A DNA stretch of 8,634 bases from an uncultured Synechococcus sp. Its GTDB lineage: Bacteria > Cyanobacteriota > Cyanobacteriia > PCC-6307 > Cyanobiaceae. Positions 1 through 6,940 of this stretch are shown in pieces. Below the pieces are notes generated by a model. That model had not been told where the DNA came from. It did no database searches and worked only from the letters and a program-made list of their open reading frames with translations. Made by a program: the position numbers and the translations under genes. The first letter of the stretch is position 1, and every line of letters starts with the position of its first letter. Location: the NCBI GenBank assembly GCA_913040905.1, contig CAJWIC010000048.1, positions 1-8,634 on the forward strand, written 5' to 3'.

Positions 1-818
1 AGGCGATGGACAAGGTGATGCCCACCTTTGATCCAGACATCGCCAAGATCGCTGGTCGCCATCTCATCGACAGCCGCGACATCGATGCGCGCTCCGGTCT
101 TCTGGCCCGAAAGGTCACGCCTGGCTGCCCGGTGCAGATCGAGCTGGCTGATTTCAACAGCCGTGAGCTGGTGGAGACCCTCGAGGTGGATGCCGTGCTG
201 GTGGCCACGGGTCGGGTTCCCAGCAGCAAGGGGCTCAATCTCGAGACGATGAACGTGGAAACCAACCGTGGTTTCGTTCCCATCGACGACCAGATGCGTG
301 TGCTTGTCAACGATCAGCCCGTTCCTCACCTCTGGGCTGTCGGTGACCTGACGGGCAAATTGATGCTGGCCCACACCGCGGCCGCCCAGGGCACGGTGGC
401 GGTGGACAACATCCTGGGCCACAGCCGCGAGATCGATTACCGCAGCATCCCCGCAGCCACCTTCACCCACCCTGAAATCAGCTCGGTGGGACTGAGCGAA
501 GTCGATGCCAGGGAACTCGCCGCCCAGGAGGGCTTCGATCTTGGTTCGGTGCGCAGCTATTTCAAGGCCAATTCCAAGGCACTGGCTGAACTGGAAAGCG
601 ACGGCCTGATGAAGCTGCTGTTCAACAAAACCAGCGGCGAAGTGCTGGGTGCCCACATTTACGGACTTCACGCCGCTGATCTGATTCAGGAAGTGGCCAA
701 TGCCGTGGCCCGTCGTCAGAGCGTGCGGCAGTTGTCAACAGAGGTGCATACGCACCCAACGCTCAGTGAAGTGGTGGAAGTGGCCTACAAGCAGGCTGCC
801 TCGCAGCTCGTGGCCTGA
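1..818 (+). CDS. lpdA: Dihydrolipoamide dehydrogenase (E3), C-terminal part, 5' end cut by window
   Basis: Partial gene; the reading frame is open to the left edge, so the ATG at position 6 is an internal Met, not the start. About 271 codons of a protein that normally has about 480 are present. E3 reoxidises dihydrolipoamide with FAD and NAD+ in the pyruvate dehydrogenase complex and the glycine cleavage system. Counting from the Met at 6, the sequence shows the NAD-domain end VATGRVP (about residues 67-73), the second FAD motif ([14 protein letters not shown], about 109-122) and the dimerisation domain. That domain ends in HTHPTLSE (248-255), whose His250 and Glu255 match the catalytic His-Glu pair of the family. 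The redox disulfide and first FAD motif would lie upstream of the window. trpC follows after a 44-bp gap on the same strand, so co-transcription is plausible. The identification is firm. Confidence 0.95.
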   Translation, partial: AMDKVMPTFDPDIAKIAGRHLIDSRDIDARSGLLARKVTPGCPVQIELADFNSRELVETLEVDAVLVATGRVPSSKGLNLETMNVETNRGFVPIDDQMRVLVNDQPVPHLWAVGDLTGKLMLAHTAAAQGTVAVDNILGHSREIDYRSIPAATFTHPEISSVGLSEVDARELAAQEGFDLGSVRSYFKANSKALAELESDGLMKLLFNKTSGEVLGAHIYGLHAADLIQEVANAVARRQSVRQLSTEVHTHPTLSEVVEVAYKQAASQLVA

Positions 819-862
819 TCCAACGCTGGTTCATCTTTATCGCCACCAACCCCCCCTTGTTC

Positions 863-1747
863 ATGGAGATCCGTCGTCGTCCCCCCAACCCCAAGGTGCG
901 CGTGGCGCATCTGGAATATGCCGTTCCCCACGATGAGGAGGAACCCAGAAACATCCTTGAAAAGATCGTCTGGGCCAAGGACCGTGAGGTGGATGCAGCC
1001 CGCGAACGGGTGCCGTTGCAGAACCTCAAGCGTCAGATCGAGGATCTGCCTCCGACACGGGACTTTCTGGCAGCTCTGCGAGAGGCTCCGGTGCAGCCTG
1101 CCGTCATCGCAGAAGTGAAGAAGGCCAGCCCCAGCAAAGGGGTGATCCGCGAGGACTTTGACCCGGTGGCCATCGCCAGGGCTTATGCCGCCGGCGGTGC
1201 GCGCTGCCTCTCCGTTCTCACGGACAAGACCTTTTTCCAGGGGGGATTCGACGTTCTGGTCGAGGTGCGGCAGGCGGTGGAACTGCCCTTGCTGTGCAAG
1301 GAGTTCGTTCTCAGCCCCTATCAGTTGTTCCAGGCCCGGGCGGCTGGTGCCGATGCCGTGTTGTTGATCGCAGCGATCCTGACGGATCAGGATCTGCAGT
1401 ACCTGCAGAAGGCGGCGGCGGCTCTGGGACTTGACGTCCTCGTTGAAGTGCATGATGCCGCCGAGATGGAGCGGGTGCTCAACCTTGGGGGCTTCCCCTT
1501 GATCGGCATCAACAACCGTGACCTCACCAGCTTCGAAACCGATCTGGCCACCACCGAGCAGCTCATGCAGCGCTTCGGCGACCGTCTTCGGGATCAGCAG
1601 GCGTTGCTGGTGAGTGAATCAGGTCTGTTCAAACGGTCTGACCTGGATCGCGTTCAGGCTGCTGGAGCCGAGGCGGTACTGGTCGGAGAGGCATTGATGC
1701 GTCAGCAGGACGTGCAGTCGGCTTTGACTCAGTTGATTCAGGGTTAG
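863..1747 (+). CDS. trpC: Indole-3-glycerol phosphate synthase
   Basis: Cytoplasmic tryptophan-pathway enzyme that closes the ring of CdRP to indole-3-glycerol phosphate. It has 294 residues from the ATG at 863. A TTG at 857 is in frame, but the ATG gives the [10 protein letters not shown] start I associate with cyanobacterial TrpC. The first 35 or so residues are the cyanobacterial N-terminal extension, followed by a complete TIM barrel. Catalytic motifs are intact: [10 protein letters not shown] (84-93, Glu84 and Lys86), LCKEF (Lys146), LVEVHD (Glu195), GINNRDL (Asn217) and SESG (Glu252). By family knowledge these correspond to the proton-transfer and phosphate-binding residues. It lies 44 bp after lpdA and 41 bp before the permease frame, on the same strand; a C7 run lies just upstream of the start. 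No leader peptide or trp operon neighbour is visible, as expected for dispersed cyanobacterial trp genes. Confidence 0.96.
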   Translation: MEIRRRPPNPKVRVAHLEYAVPHDEEEPRNILEKIVWAKDREVDAARERVPLQNLKRQIEDLPPTRDFLAALREAPVQPAVIAEVKKASPSKGVIREDFDPVAIARAYAAGGARCLSVLTDKTFFQGGFDVLVEVRQAVELPLLCKEFVLSPYQLFQARAAGADAVLLIAAILTDQDLQYLQKAAAALGLDVLVEVHDAAEMERVLNLGGFPLIGINNRDLTSFETDLATTEQLMQRFGDRLRDQQALLVSESGLFKRSDLDRVQAAGAEAVLVGEALMRQQDVQSALTQLIQG

Positions 1748-1765
1748 TCCGCCCTGTCCTGCAGA

Positions 1766-1795
1766 ATGATTTTTTTAAAAGCAGTGCTTTGTTGA
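1766..1795 (+). other. Short ATG frame with slippery heptamer ahead of sodT
   Basis: ATG at 1766 opens the frame MIFLKAVLC and stops at TGA 1793-1795. In this frame the codons ATT TTT TTA place T_TTT_TTA (1771-1777) in the phase used by classical -1 frameshift sites, and AAA follows. A -1 shift here would give MIFLKSALLISVLTGF and continue into the permease frame. One extra T in the T7 run (1770-1776) would also fuse the frames. It could equally be chance, with translation starting at TTG 1789 or 1792. Confidence 0.35.
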
Positions 1796-2457
1796 TCAGC
1801 GTCCTGACCGGTTTTGCCGCCGGCGCCGTTCACGTCGTCGGCGGCGCTGATCACCTGGTGGCGATGGCCCCGTTCTCGCTGCGCAAACCCTTGCCGGCGC
1901 TGCGGGCAGGTCTGGCTTGGGGAGCTGGTCATTCGGCCGGAGTGGTGCTCCTGGCTTTGATCTCAATCGGGCTTAAGGATCTGGTCCACGTCGAAACGAT
2001 GTCCTCCTGGGCGGAATTTCTGGTGGGCGTTGCTCTGTTGGTGGTGGGTGCTCTGGCAGTGAGAACGGCCTTTGGGCTGGAGTTGCACAGCCATGAACAC
2101 CATCACGATGGCGATCAACCCCACCAGCATCTGCATCTGCATGTGCGCGGTCAAAGCAACCACCGGCGCCATGCCCATGCCGCATCTGGACTGGGGCTTC
2201 TGCATGGCCTGGCCGGTGCCAGCCATCTTCTGGCGGTGATTCCTGCCTTGGCTCTGCCTCCCGTTGCTGCGTTCGGCTACATCGTCGCCTACCTCTGCGG
2301 TTCCATTGCAGCGATGGTTGCGGTGGTCATCGTGGTGTCGTTCCTGACCTTGCGCAGCGGTGCACGGTTGCTGCCCCTGCTGGTGGGTGGCACCGGAGTT
2401 CTCTCGATCGTCACCGGTGCGATCTGGTTGCAGAAGACGTCGTCGGCGGTCTTCTGA
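1789..2457 (+). CDS. sodT: Putative nickel permease of the HupE/UreH type (SodT-like)
   Basis: Inner-membrane protein of 222 residues if read from the TTG at 1789 (a second TTG is at 1792). No ATG or GTG start exists in frame before Met26. Two related metal-site motifs, AVHVVGGADH (14-22, His15, Asp21, His22) and LLHGLAGASH (His139, His146), resemble the HX4-5DH signature of NiCoT/UreH/HupE permeases; GHSAG (47-51) is a third histidine site. About six hydrophobic stretches (1-20, 43-63, 75-95, 135-157, 158-185, 193-213) flank a His-rich loop at 100-130 with about 12 His. By family it should move Ni2+ (Co2+ is possible), and its position opposite sodX and sodN supports nickel supply to Ni-SOD. 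The start is uncertain: an ATG at 1766 opens a nine-codon frame that reaches this one only by a -1 shift on TTTTTTA (see findings). The 3' end overlaps sodX by 47 bp. Confidence 0.72.
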   Translation: MLISVLTGFAAGAVHVVGGADHLVAMAPFSLRKPLPALRAGLAWGAGHSAGVVLLALISIGLKDLVHVETMSSWAEFLVGVALLVVGALAVRTAFGLELHSHEHHHDGDQPHQHLHLHVRGQSNHRRHAHAASGLGLLHGLAGASHLLAVIPALALPPVAAFGYIVAYLCGSIAAMVAVVIVVSFLTLRSGARLLPLLVGGTGVLSIVTGAIWLQKTSSAVF

Positions 2458-2788
2458 GACACGAGACAGCCACACCGATCAGCAACGCCGTGGGTATGGC
2501 CCCCAGCTGGCGACTGTCGGTGCTGGCGGATGGGTTGTCACCCAGCAGGTGCATGCCGTTGGGTTCAAGCCTGTGCAGCCGCTTGATCAGACGAACCCCT
2601 GGCTTCCTGGGATGCCATGCCACCACGATGTCGCCACGTTTTGGACGGATTCGCTGGTTGACCAAGATCCGATCTTCGGATGCCAGGTGAGGGAGCATGG
2701 AATCTCCCTGAACCTGCAGCAGCCGTCGCCGGCCACAAAAAAACAGCAGCAGATCCTTGAGACCTGCTGCTGCCAGTGGAGCGGACAA
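2411..2788 (-). CDS. sodX: Nickel-type superoxide dismutase maturation protease (S26-family peptidase)
   Basis: Small signal-peptidase-like protein of 125 residues, believed to remove the Ni-SOD propeptide so that the His of the nickel hook becomes the N-terminus. The S26 boxes are present: QVQGDSMLP (26-33, nucleophile Ser30), RPKRGDIVV (49-56), RLIKRL (66-71, general base Lys69) and GDNPSASTDSR (83-93). A weak hydrophobic stretch at 3-17 may be a short membrane contact; there is no typical long anchor. The chosen start is a TTG, 11 bp after the sodN stop; no ATG or GTG fits, and ACAGG just upstream is a weak Shine-Dalgarno. Tight spacing with sodN indicates one transcript. The last 15 or so residues (RRPPTTSSATRSHR) look unconserved and are encoded in the overlap with sodT. 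Family assignment is firm; the role rests on the sodN neighbour. Confidence 0.87.
   Translation of the reverse strand: MSAPLAAAGLKDLLLFFCGRRRLLQVQGDSMLPHLASEDRILVNQRIRPKRGDIVVAWHPRKPGVRLIKRLHRLEPNGMHLLGDNPSASTDSRQLGAIPTALLIGVAVSCLRRPPTTSSATRSHR
2431..2456. terminator. Perfect 8-bp inverted repeat at the sodT/sodX convergent overlap
   Basis: CAGAAGAC (2431-2438) and GTCTTCTG (2449-2456) are perfect reverse complements separated by 10 nt. The right arm contains the first two bases of the sodT stop codon TGA, and the whole repeat lies inside the sodX C-terminal codons. It could form in both transcripts and act as a bidirectional terminator or as 3'-end protection. No U tract follows on either strand, so it is not a classical intrinsic terminator. 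Confidence 0.45.
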
Positions 2789-2799
2789 CCTGTCCGGAT

Positions 2800-3273
2800 T
2801 CAGGAGGCGGTGACCCAGGCGTCGCTGCGGCCCTTCGACTGCCAGAACATGCCGTGGATCTTCTCGACGGCGGCCATCAGCTCCTCTGCTTTGGCCTGAT
2901 CAATGTTGACCTTGCAGGCGCTGCAGAGTTTGGCGGCCTTCCAGAAGGTGTCGTGCAGGTCTGGGAATGTGGCCAGGTGCTCAGGCTTGAAATAGTCAGT
3001 CCAGAGGATCAGCAGTTCCTTTTTGGTCTTCTGCGCTTCCTTTTCCTTGATGGCCACATAGCGACCGAAGGTGTTGTTGTAGGCCGCTAGAGCTGCGGCA
3101 TCACCAGCAGCGGGAGCTTCCATGGCCTTGAGCTTCTTGGTCATGGAGAGGACTGCTTCCGCAGCGACGCGGGCGGAAGCGGGGTCATAAACGCCGCAGG
3201 GGCCGTCGCAGTGGGCTTCTGCCACAGCGGCAGGAAGAGCGCGGACGAGGGCGGTGAGGGCCGAGCGCAGCAT
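2800..3273 (-). CDS. sodN: Nickel superoxide dismutase precursor
   Basis: Ni-SOD converts superoxide to O2 and H2O2 and is the main cytoplasmic SOD of many marine picocyanobacteria, replacing the Fe enzyme. The 157-residue precursor starts at the ATG at 3273 and carries a 20-residue propeptide (MLRSALTALVRALPAAVAEA). Mature Ni-SOD would then begin with the nickel hook HCDGPCGVY (21-29): His21, Cys22 and Cys26 become His1, Cys2 and Cys6, the nickel ligands, and Tyr29 becomes Tyr9. The remaining 120 or so residues are the four-helix bundle, with the KKELLILWTDYFKPEHLATFPDLH region (85-108) typical of the family. The propeptide is slightly basic and hydrophobic but not a convincing export signal. 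sodX follows 11 bp downstream; the FKBP gene lies 44 bp upstream on the same strand. No clear Shine-Dalgarno precedes the start. Confidence 0.96.
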   Translation of the reverse strand: MLRSALTALVRALPAAVAEAHCDGPCGVYDPASARVAAEAVLSMTKKLKAMEAPAAGDAAALAAYNNTFGRYVAIKEKEAQKTKKELLILWTDYFKPEHLATFPDLHDTFWKAAKLCSACKVNIDQAKAEELMAAVEKIHGMFWQSKGRSDAWVTAS

Positions 3274-3317
3274 CGGTTGGGAACGAAATTGCTTTCCTGG
3301 AGCCTAACTGCGGCCCA

Positions 3318-3935
3318 TCACTTCACGTCGAGCAACTCCACCTCGAACACCAGGGTGGCGTTGGGGGGGATCACGCCACCGGCGCCACGGCTGCCGTAAG
3401 CGAGGTCTGGTGGGATCACCAGCTTGCGCTTGCCGCCAACCTTCATGCCAACCACCCCTTCATCCCAGCCTTTGATGACCCTCCCGGCTCCGAGGGGGAA
3501 GTTGAAGGGGGTTCCGCGGTCGTAGCTGGCGTCGAACTGCTTGCCGTTTTCAAGCGTTCCCCGGTAGTGCACCTGAACGGTCTGGCCGGAGGCGGCTTCG
3601 GCTCCTTCACCGACCTTCAATTCGGTGATCTTCAAGCCACTGGCCGTGATCTGGGTGTCGGGGGCATCGAGGGGGCCGCCGAGGGCGGAGGCATCGGCCT
3701 GATTGGTGTCGGGAGCCATGGCAAACAGGGTTGGGTTGGGGTCATCAGGGTCCAGCTCGAAGCTGGACCGTGCCGCTGCGGTGACAGGGGCCGATCGGTT
3801 CACAACGCTGGCGGTTGCGGCAGAGGTGTTGGCTGCGGCGGCTGCGTTGACAGTGGAGGGAGCCACCAGCTGGCTGACCAGGGCCAACAGCAGGCAGAGC
3901 ACGCAAACGGTGGAGCTGATCAGGATGTCGCGCAT
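3318..3935 (-). CDS. Exported FKBP-type peptidyl-prolyl cis-trans isomerase
   Basis: 205 residues from the ATG at 3935. The frame is open further upstream, but that part overlaps the neighbouring gene and lacks sense, whereas this start gives an immediate signal peptide: MRD, a hydrophobic core at 4-25, and a likely AxA-type cut near residues 30-34. A low-complexity Ala/Ser/Asp-rich linker (35-95) leads to a complete FKBP domain (98-205). Residues matching the FKBP12 active site are all present: Tyr124, Phe134, Asp135, Arg140, Phe144, Val153, Ile154, Trp157, Tyr180 and Phe197. It should catalyse proline isomerisation outside the cytoplasm (periplasm or thylakoid lumen). Two cysteines in the signal (11, 14) do not form a lipobox. 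sodN follows 44 bp downstream on the same strand, so the genes may share a transcript, although the predicted compartments differ. Confidence 0.92.
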   Translation of the reverse strand: MRDILISSTVCVLCLLLALVSQLVAPSTVNAAAAANTSAATASVVNRSAPVTAAARSSFELDPDDPNPTLFAMAPDTNQADASALGGPLDAPDTQITASGLKITELKVGEGAEAASGQTVQVHYRGTLENGKQFDASYDRGTPFNFPLGAGRVIKGWDEGVVGMKVGGKRKLVIPPDLAYGSRGAGGVIPPNATLVFEVELLDVK

Positions 3936-3963
3936 GGCTGCCGCATCGGGTTGCGTTGATTCT

Positions 3964-3998
3964 GGCCCCAGAAGGGGTCGTTCAATCGCCACGATTGA
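3964..3998 (-). terminator. Hairpin on the stop codon of the phasin-like gene, plus a short GC hairpin
   Basis: TCAATCG (3982-3988) and CGATTGA (3992-3998) form a perfect 7-bp inverted repeat with a 3-nt loop. In the - strand transcript the TGA stop of the phasin-like gene is the end of the 3' arm. Directly downstream, CCCC/GGGG (3966-3969 with 3974-3977, loop of 4) could form a second small hairpin. There is no U tract. It could end or slow transcription before the FKBP gene, or protect a processed 3' end. Confidence 0.4.
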
Positions 3999-4311
3999 GC
4001 TGACGCAGCTGCTGCTCGATGCGGTCGATGCGGCCCCGCAGTTCATCAACTTCCTTCTGACTGGCGACGCCGATGTCCTGCAGGAGGTTGTCGCGGTTGC
4101 GCTCGATATCCCGCTCCACCTTTTCTTCCAGTTCCGGGGTTTCGCCCCGAAGCGCCTTCATCACATCATCCACAAGGGCGGAGGCCTGGTTGGGGTCCAG
4201 ACGGCCGCGACTCACCCAGTCCTGGGTGACTCCGCGCAGACGATCGGCCACAAGGGTTGTGGTGCCGAGACCGCGCACAAGCAGCTGTTGCAGAGGGTTG
4301 GCGGTTTCCAT
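3982..4311 (-). CDS. Phasin-like coiled-coil protein of unknown function
   Basis: 109 residues from the ATG at 4311 ([25 protein letters not shown]). An ATG 18 codons upstream (4365) is in frame, but it adds a polar, Arg/Pro-rich tail and would overlap the lnt start codon, so the shorter form is preferred. The N-terminal half is amphipathic helix (5-55). Then comes a charged segment with [24 protein letters not shown] (54-77), and a heptad coiled coil at 87-105 ([20 protein letters not shown]). This layout, and the S-x-K-E-V-D-E-L start of the coil, recall phasin and BMFP/UbiK-type small proteins. No polyhydroxyalkanoate gene is in view, so a granule role is not supported; a scaffold or membrane-surface role is only a guess. 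It is transcribed divergently from lnt and lies 46 bp upstream of the FKBP gene. Confidence 0.75.
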   Translation of the reverse strand: METANPLQQLLVRGLGTTTLVADRLRGVTQDWVSRGRLDPNQASALVDDVMKALRGETPELEEKVERDIERNRDNLLQDIGVASQKEVDELRGRIDRIEQQLRQLNRGD

Positions 4312-4363
4312 CCTTCGCGGTTGCGGCCTGGCATCAGGATGACGCTGCTGCGCCTTGCTGACC

Positions 4364-5770
4364 ATGGGCGATCTCCGTTCTCAGCCACTGCTGCGAAGTG
4401 TTCTGGGTGGAGTCCTGGCCGGACTGGCCCCCGGGGCGGCGGGTCCGCTGGCGATGCTTCCTGCTTTAGCCCTGTTGTGGTCGCTGGCGGACCGACCGCG
4501 CGATGCGGCGTTCTGGGGGCTGTTCGCCGTTCTGATCAGCCACCGCTGGATTCTTGGCCTGCATCCACTCACCTGGATGGGCCTGCCGGCTTGGCTCAGT
4601 CTGCCGGTGGCTGTTTCGCTCCTGTTGGTCTGCTGCGTTGCGGCATCCCTGCTGCTGCTGCTCTGGTCGCTGTTGGCCCGGTGGTGCCGCTCACGGGACG
4701 GGAGTTGGCGGTTCGGACAGGTGCTGCTGCTGGCGATGGTCTGGGGGGGAGCGGAACTGCTGCTGGAGGGGTCTCCTCTGTTCTGGATCGGTGTCGGCGG
4801 GAGTGTGTTGCCTCTGGACCGGTCACTGGCTGGCCTGGCCCGCTGGCTGGGCAGCGGCGGGCTGGCCACGCTTCAGCTGATCTGGGGGTGGGGGCTCTGG
4901 CAGCTTTGGCGCCGTCGGGGGAGACGCAGCACCGGTTGGTTGCTGTCCCTGCTGCTGGCCCATGCCTTGGGGGCGCTCAGTCTCAGTCCGCCGCCCGCCC
5001 TCGCAGCCCTGCGCCTTGGTGCCTGGCAGCCGGCGATTCCCACCCGTGAGAAGTTCAGCCCGGAGCGCCAGCGGCGCTTCAACGCAGCGTTGTCAGCGGC
5101 TTTGCAGCAGGCCGCGGCCCTGAAGGTGGAGGCGTTGGTGGCTCCGGAGGGAACCCTGCCCTCCCGCTGGCAACCCGATGATGTGGGGGGGGTGCCCTTG
5201 CCGTTGATCAGCGGTGGTTTCCGCTGGGTTCGAGGGCAGCTGCGCAGCAGTGTGGTGCTGGTAAGGCCCGATCATGCAGCGTTGGAGCCCCTCGTGGACA
5301 AACACCGTCTGGTGCCGCTCGGTGAGTGGTTGCCGCCGTTGCCGGCAGGCTTCACCCGGGGGTTGTCGGCGGTGGGGGGGCTTCAGCCCGGCGATGCTTC
5401 CCGGTCTGTGCAGGCCTGGCCTTCACCCTCCGCCATCGCGATCTGCTACGAGATCAGCGATGGATGGGCCTTGGCCAAGGCGACGTCGGAGGGGGCTGAA
5501 TGGTTGTTGACCATCGCCAATCTCGATCCGTACCCCCTGCTCTTGCAACGGCAATTTCTGGCCCTGGCTCAGCTGCGGGCGATTGAAACCGGTCGCGACC
5601 TGCTCAGCGTGGCGAACACGGGCCCGACGGCGCTGGTGTCGGCGGATGGATCGGTGCAGCGGTTGATGGAGCCGGGGAGCGAGGCTGTTGCAGCTGCTGA
5701 GCTTCAGCGGCGGAGACGGATTTCGGGCTATTCGCGGCTGGTCAGCGGCTGGACCTGGTCGTCGCGCTGA
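4364..5770 (+). CDS. lnt: Apolipoprotein N-acyltransferase
   Basis: 468 residues from the ATG at 4364 (an in-frame TTG at 4355 is less likely). Lnt transfers an acyl chain from phospholipid to the N-terminal Cys of lipoproteins in the inner membrane, the last step of lipoprotein maturation. Six or so hydrophobic segments fill residues 12-207, followed by the extracytoplasmic nitrilase domain (216 to about 450). The catalytic residues are visible: Glu262 (APEGTLP), Lys313 ([11 protein letters not shown]), Glu321 and Cys361 (AICYEI). The C-terminus stops at [15 protein letters not shown], about where E. coli Lnt begins its last membrane helix, so that helix appears to be absent. The last 43 bp overlap the 3' end of mnmA on the other strand. 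Runs of G8 (5185-5192) and G7 (5374-5380) are in the coding frame. The start lies 52 bp from the start of the divergent phasin-like gene. Confidence 0.92.
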   Translation: MGDLRSQPLLRSVLGGVLAGLAPGAAGPLAMLPALALLWSLADRPRDAAFWGLFAVLISHRWILGLHPLTWMGLPAWLSLPVAVSLLLVCCVAASLLLLLWSLLARWCRSRDGSWRFGQVLLLAMVWGGAELLLEGSPLFWIGVGGSVLPLDRSLAGLARWLGSGGLATLQLIWGWGLWQLWRRRGRRSTGWLLSLLLAHALGALSLSPPPALAALRLGAWQPAIPTREKFSPERQRRFNAALSAALQQAAALKVEALVAPEGTLPSRWQPDDVGGVPLPLISGGFRWVRGQLRSSVVLVRPDHAALEPLVDKHRLVPLGEWLPPLPAGFTRGLSAVGGLQPGDASRSVQAWPSPSAIAICYEISDGWALAKATSEGAEWLLTIANLDPYPLLLQRQFLALAQLRAIETGRDLLSVANTGPTALVSADGSVQRLMEPGSEAVAAAELQRRRRISGYSRLVSGWTWSSR

Positions 5771-6924
5771 ATCAGACCTCCCCCCAGCACCGTCTCTCCG
5801 CTGTAGAAGACAGCGGCCTGTCCGGGCGTGATGGAGAACTGGTCATCACGGAATTGCAGCCGGCAGCGATCGGGGCGCTGTCGCGCTTCATCCTCTGGTT
5901 GATGGGGGATGGGTGTGAGTTGCGCCGCCACCGGTTCACTGCGGTAGCGCACCTGAACCTCCACCTCCAGCGGCTGTCGGGGCGGGGTGATGGAGACCCA
6001 GTTGATGGCTCCCACCACACAGCTGCGTCGCCCTGCCTCCGCACGGGGCGCCACCACGACGCGGTTCATCGCAGGGTCCAGCCGGATCACATGCAGCGGT
6101 TCCCGCCAGGCCACACCGAGGCCCTTGCGTTGGCCGATGGTGAAGTGCTCGATTCCGTCATGTTCGCCTACCACCGTGCCGTCATTCAGAACGATCTCGC
6201 CTTGGCGCGGAGGGAGATAAGCATCGAGGAATGCCCGCATGGAGCCATGGTGATCCGCCAGGCAGAGGTCCTGGCTTTCCGGTTTTTCCGCCGTGCGCAG
6301 GCCGTGCCGTGCCGCTTCCAGTCGGGTGTCGGCTTTGGTGAGTTCGCCCAGCGGGAAAACGATCCTTCCCAGCACGTCCTGGGGCAGGTCGTAGAGGAAA
6401 TAGCTCTGGTCTTTGCGGCGGTCGAGTCCGCGCAGCAATTGATGCCGGCCCTGTGCACCGCTATGGCGGATCCTGGCGTAATGGCCTGTGGCGATTCGGG
6501 GGAGCTCCCGTTCCTTGGTGGCCCACTCGAGCATCGGTCCGAATTTCACCGAGCGGTTGCACTGGGAGCAGGGCAGGGGTGTGATGCCGTCGCGGTAGCC
6601 GTCCACCAGCCGCTGCACAATTTCCTGCTGGAAGGTGTTTCGCGTGTCCACCACGTGATGGGGGATGCCGAGCTGCTCGCAGATTCCGGCTGCATCGACG
6701 AGGCCTTCGGCGCAGCAGGCGCCTTTGCCACTCATCAACCAAAGCGTGAGGCCCTCGACCTCCCAACCCGCCTCCACCAAGAGGGCTGCGGTCAGGGAAC
6801 TGTCCACTCCGCCGGACAGACCAACGGCTACACGGTGCTCCCCTGGCCAGGTCCGCAGCCGATCCAGCGCTGCCTCCCCTGCAGCTGATGGGAGTTGATC
6901 AGTTGAGCTGATGGCGCTGCTCAT
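5728..6924 (-). CDS. mnmA: tRNA-specific 2-thiouridylase MnmA
   Basis: 398 residues from the ATG at 6924; the frame continues upstream to 6987, but those residues ([14 protein letters not shown]) look non-coding. MnmA activates U34 of tRNA-Lys, -Glu and -Gln with ATP and inserts sulfur at position 2. Visible motifs are the PP-loop SGGVDSS (37-43), [11 protein letters not shown] (118-128, Cys122 matching the first catalytic Cys), ATGHYARI (146-153), [12 protein letters not shown] (169-180) and ESQDLC (216-221, Cys221 matching the second catalytic Cys). The C-terminal beta-barrel region (about 300-385) includes [16 protein letters not shown]. Length is normal for the family, with a somewhat long N-terminal lead of about 30 residues. 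It is transcribed alone, convergent with lnt. A 5-bp hairpin sits directly upstream of the start codon. Confidence 0.96.
   Translation of the reverse strand: MSSAISSTDQLPSAAGEAALDRLRTWPGEHRVAVGLSGGVDSSLTAALLVEAGWEVEGLTLWLMSGKGACCAEGLVDAAGICEQLGIPHHVVDTRNTFQQEIVQRLVDGYRDGITPLPCSQCNRSVKFGPMLEWATKERELPRIATGHYARIRHSGAQGRHQLLRGLDRRKDQSYFLYDLPQDVLGRIVFPLGELTKADTRLEAARHGLRTAEKPESQDLCLADHHGSMRAFLDAYLPPRQGEIVLNDGTVVGEHDGIEHFTIGQRKGLGVAWREPLHVIRLDPAMNRVVVAPRAEAGRRSCVVGAINWVSITPPRQPLEVEVQVRYRSEPVAAQLTPIPHQPEDEARQRPDRCRLQFRDDQFSITPGQAAVFYSGETVLGGGLIQRDDQVQPLTSRE
5798..5816. repeat. Perfect 7-bp GC-rich hairpin just downstream of lnt, inside mnmA
   Basis: CCGCTGT (5798-5804) and ACAGCGG (5810-5816) with a 5-nt loop. 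It lies 27 bp beyond the lnt stop and within the codons for the conserved MnmA segment AAVFYSG. It could serve as a 3' hairpin for the lnt transcript, but the codons are constrained by the protein and no U tract follows, so chance is a real alternative. A weaker 6-bp repeat (TCAGCG 5742-5747, CGCTGA 5765-5770) ends on the lnt stop codon. Confidence 0.3.
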
Positions 6925-6926
6925 CG

Positions 6927-6940
6927 GAGGTGTTGACCTC
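6927..6940 (-). promoter_or_regulatory. mnmA: Small hairpin covering a GAGGU sequence in the mnmA leader
   Basis: On the - strand, GAGGT, loop CAAC and ACCTC lie 2 nt ahead of the mnmA ATG. The GAGGU is the only Shine-Dalgarno-like sequence near the start (11 nt spacing) and it is fully paired in this 5-bp hairpin. It might lower initiation. Short hairpins of this kind also arise by chance. Confidence 0.3.

Noticed and set aside
785..1453. 222-codon - strand frame opposite trpC
   Set aside because: trpC on the + strand is complete with all active-site residues; the opposite frame shows no family resemblance.
2360..2899. 179-codon + strand frame opposite sodX and the end of sodN
   Set aside because: Antisense to the S26 peptidase motifs; no coding features of its own.
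3703..5049. 448-codon + strand frame across the FKBP gene, the phasin-like gene and the start of lnt
   Set aside because: It spans three well-supported genes in other frames, has no domain or signal, and its composition is Gly/Ala/Arg-rich as expected for an antisense shadow.
5185..5192. G8 run in lnt as a phase-variation tract (also G7 at 5374-5380 and 3363-3369)
   Set aside because: Runs of this length are expected now and then in GC-rich coding sequence with GGG and GTG codons, and none lies near a start or in a surface-antigen gene.
5854..6888. Long + strand frame of 344 codons opposite mnmA
   Set aside because: It is a shadow of mnmA: high GC with few stops on the opposite strand, no recognisable domain, and the mnmA frame carries all catalytic motifs.
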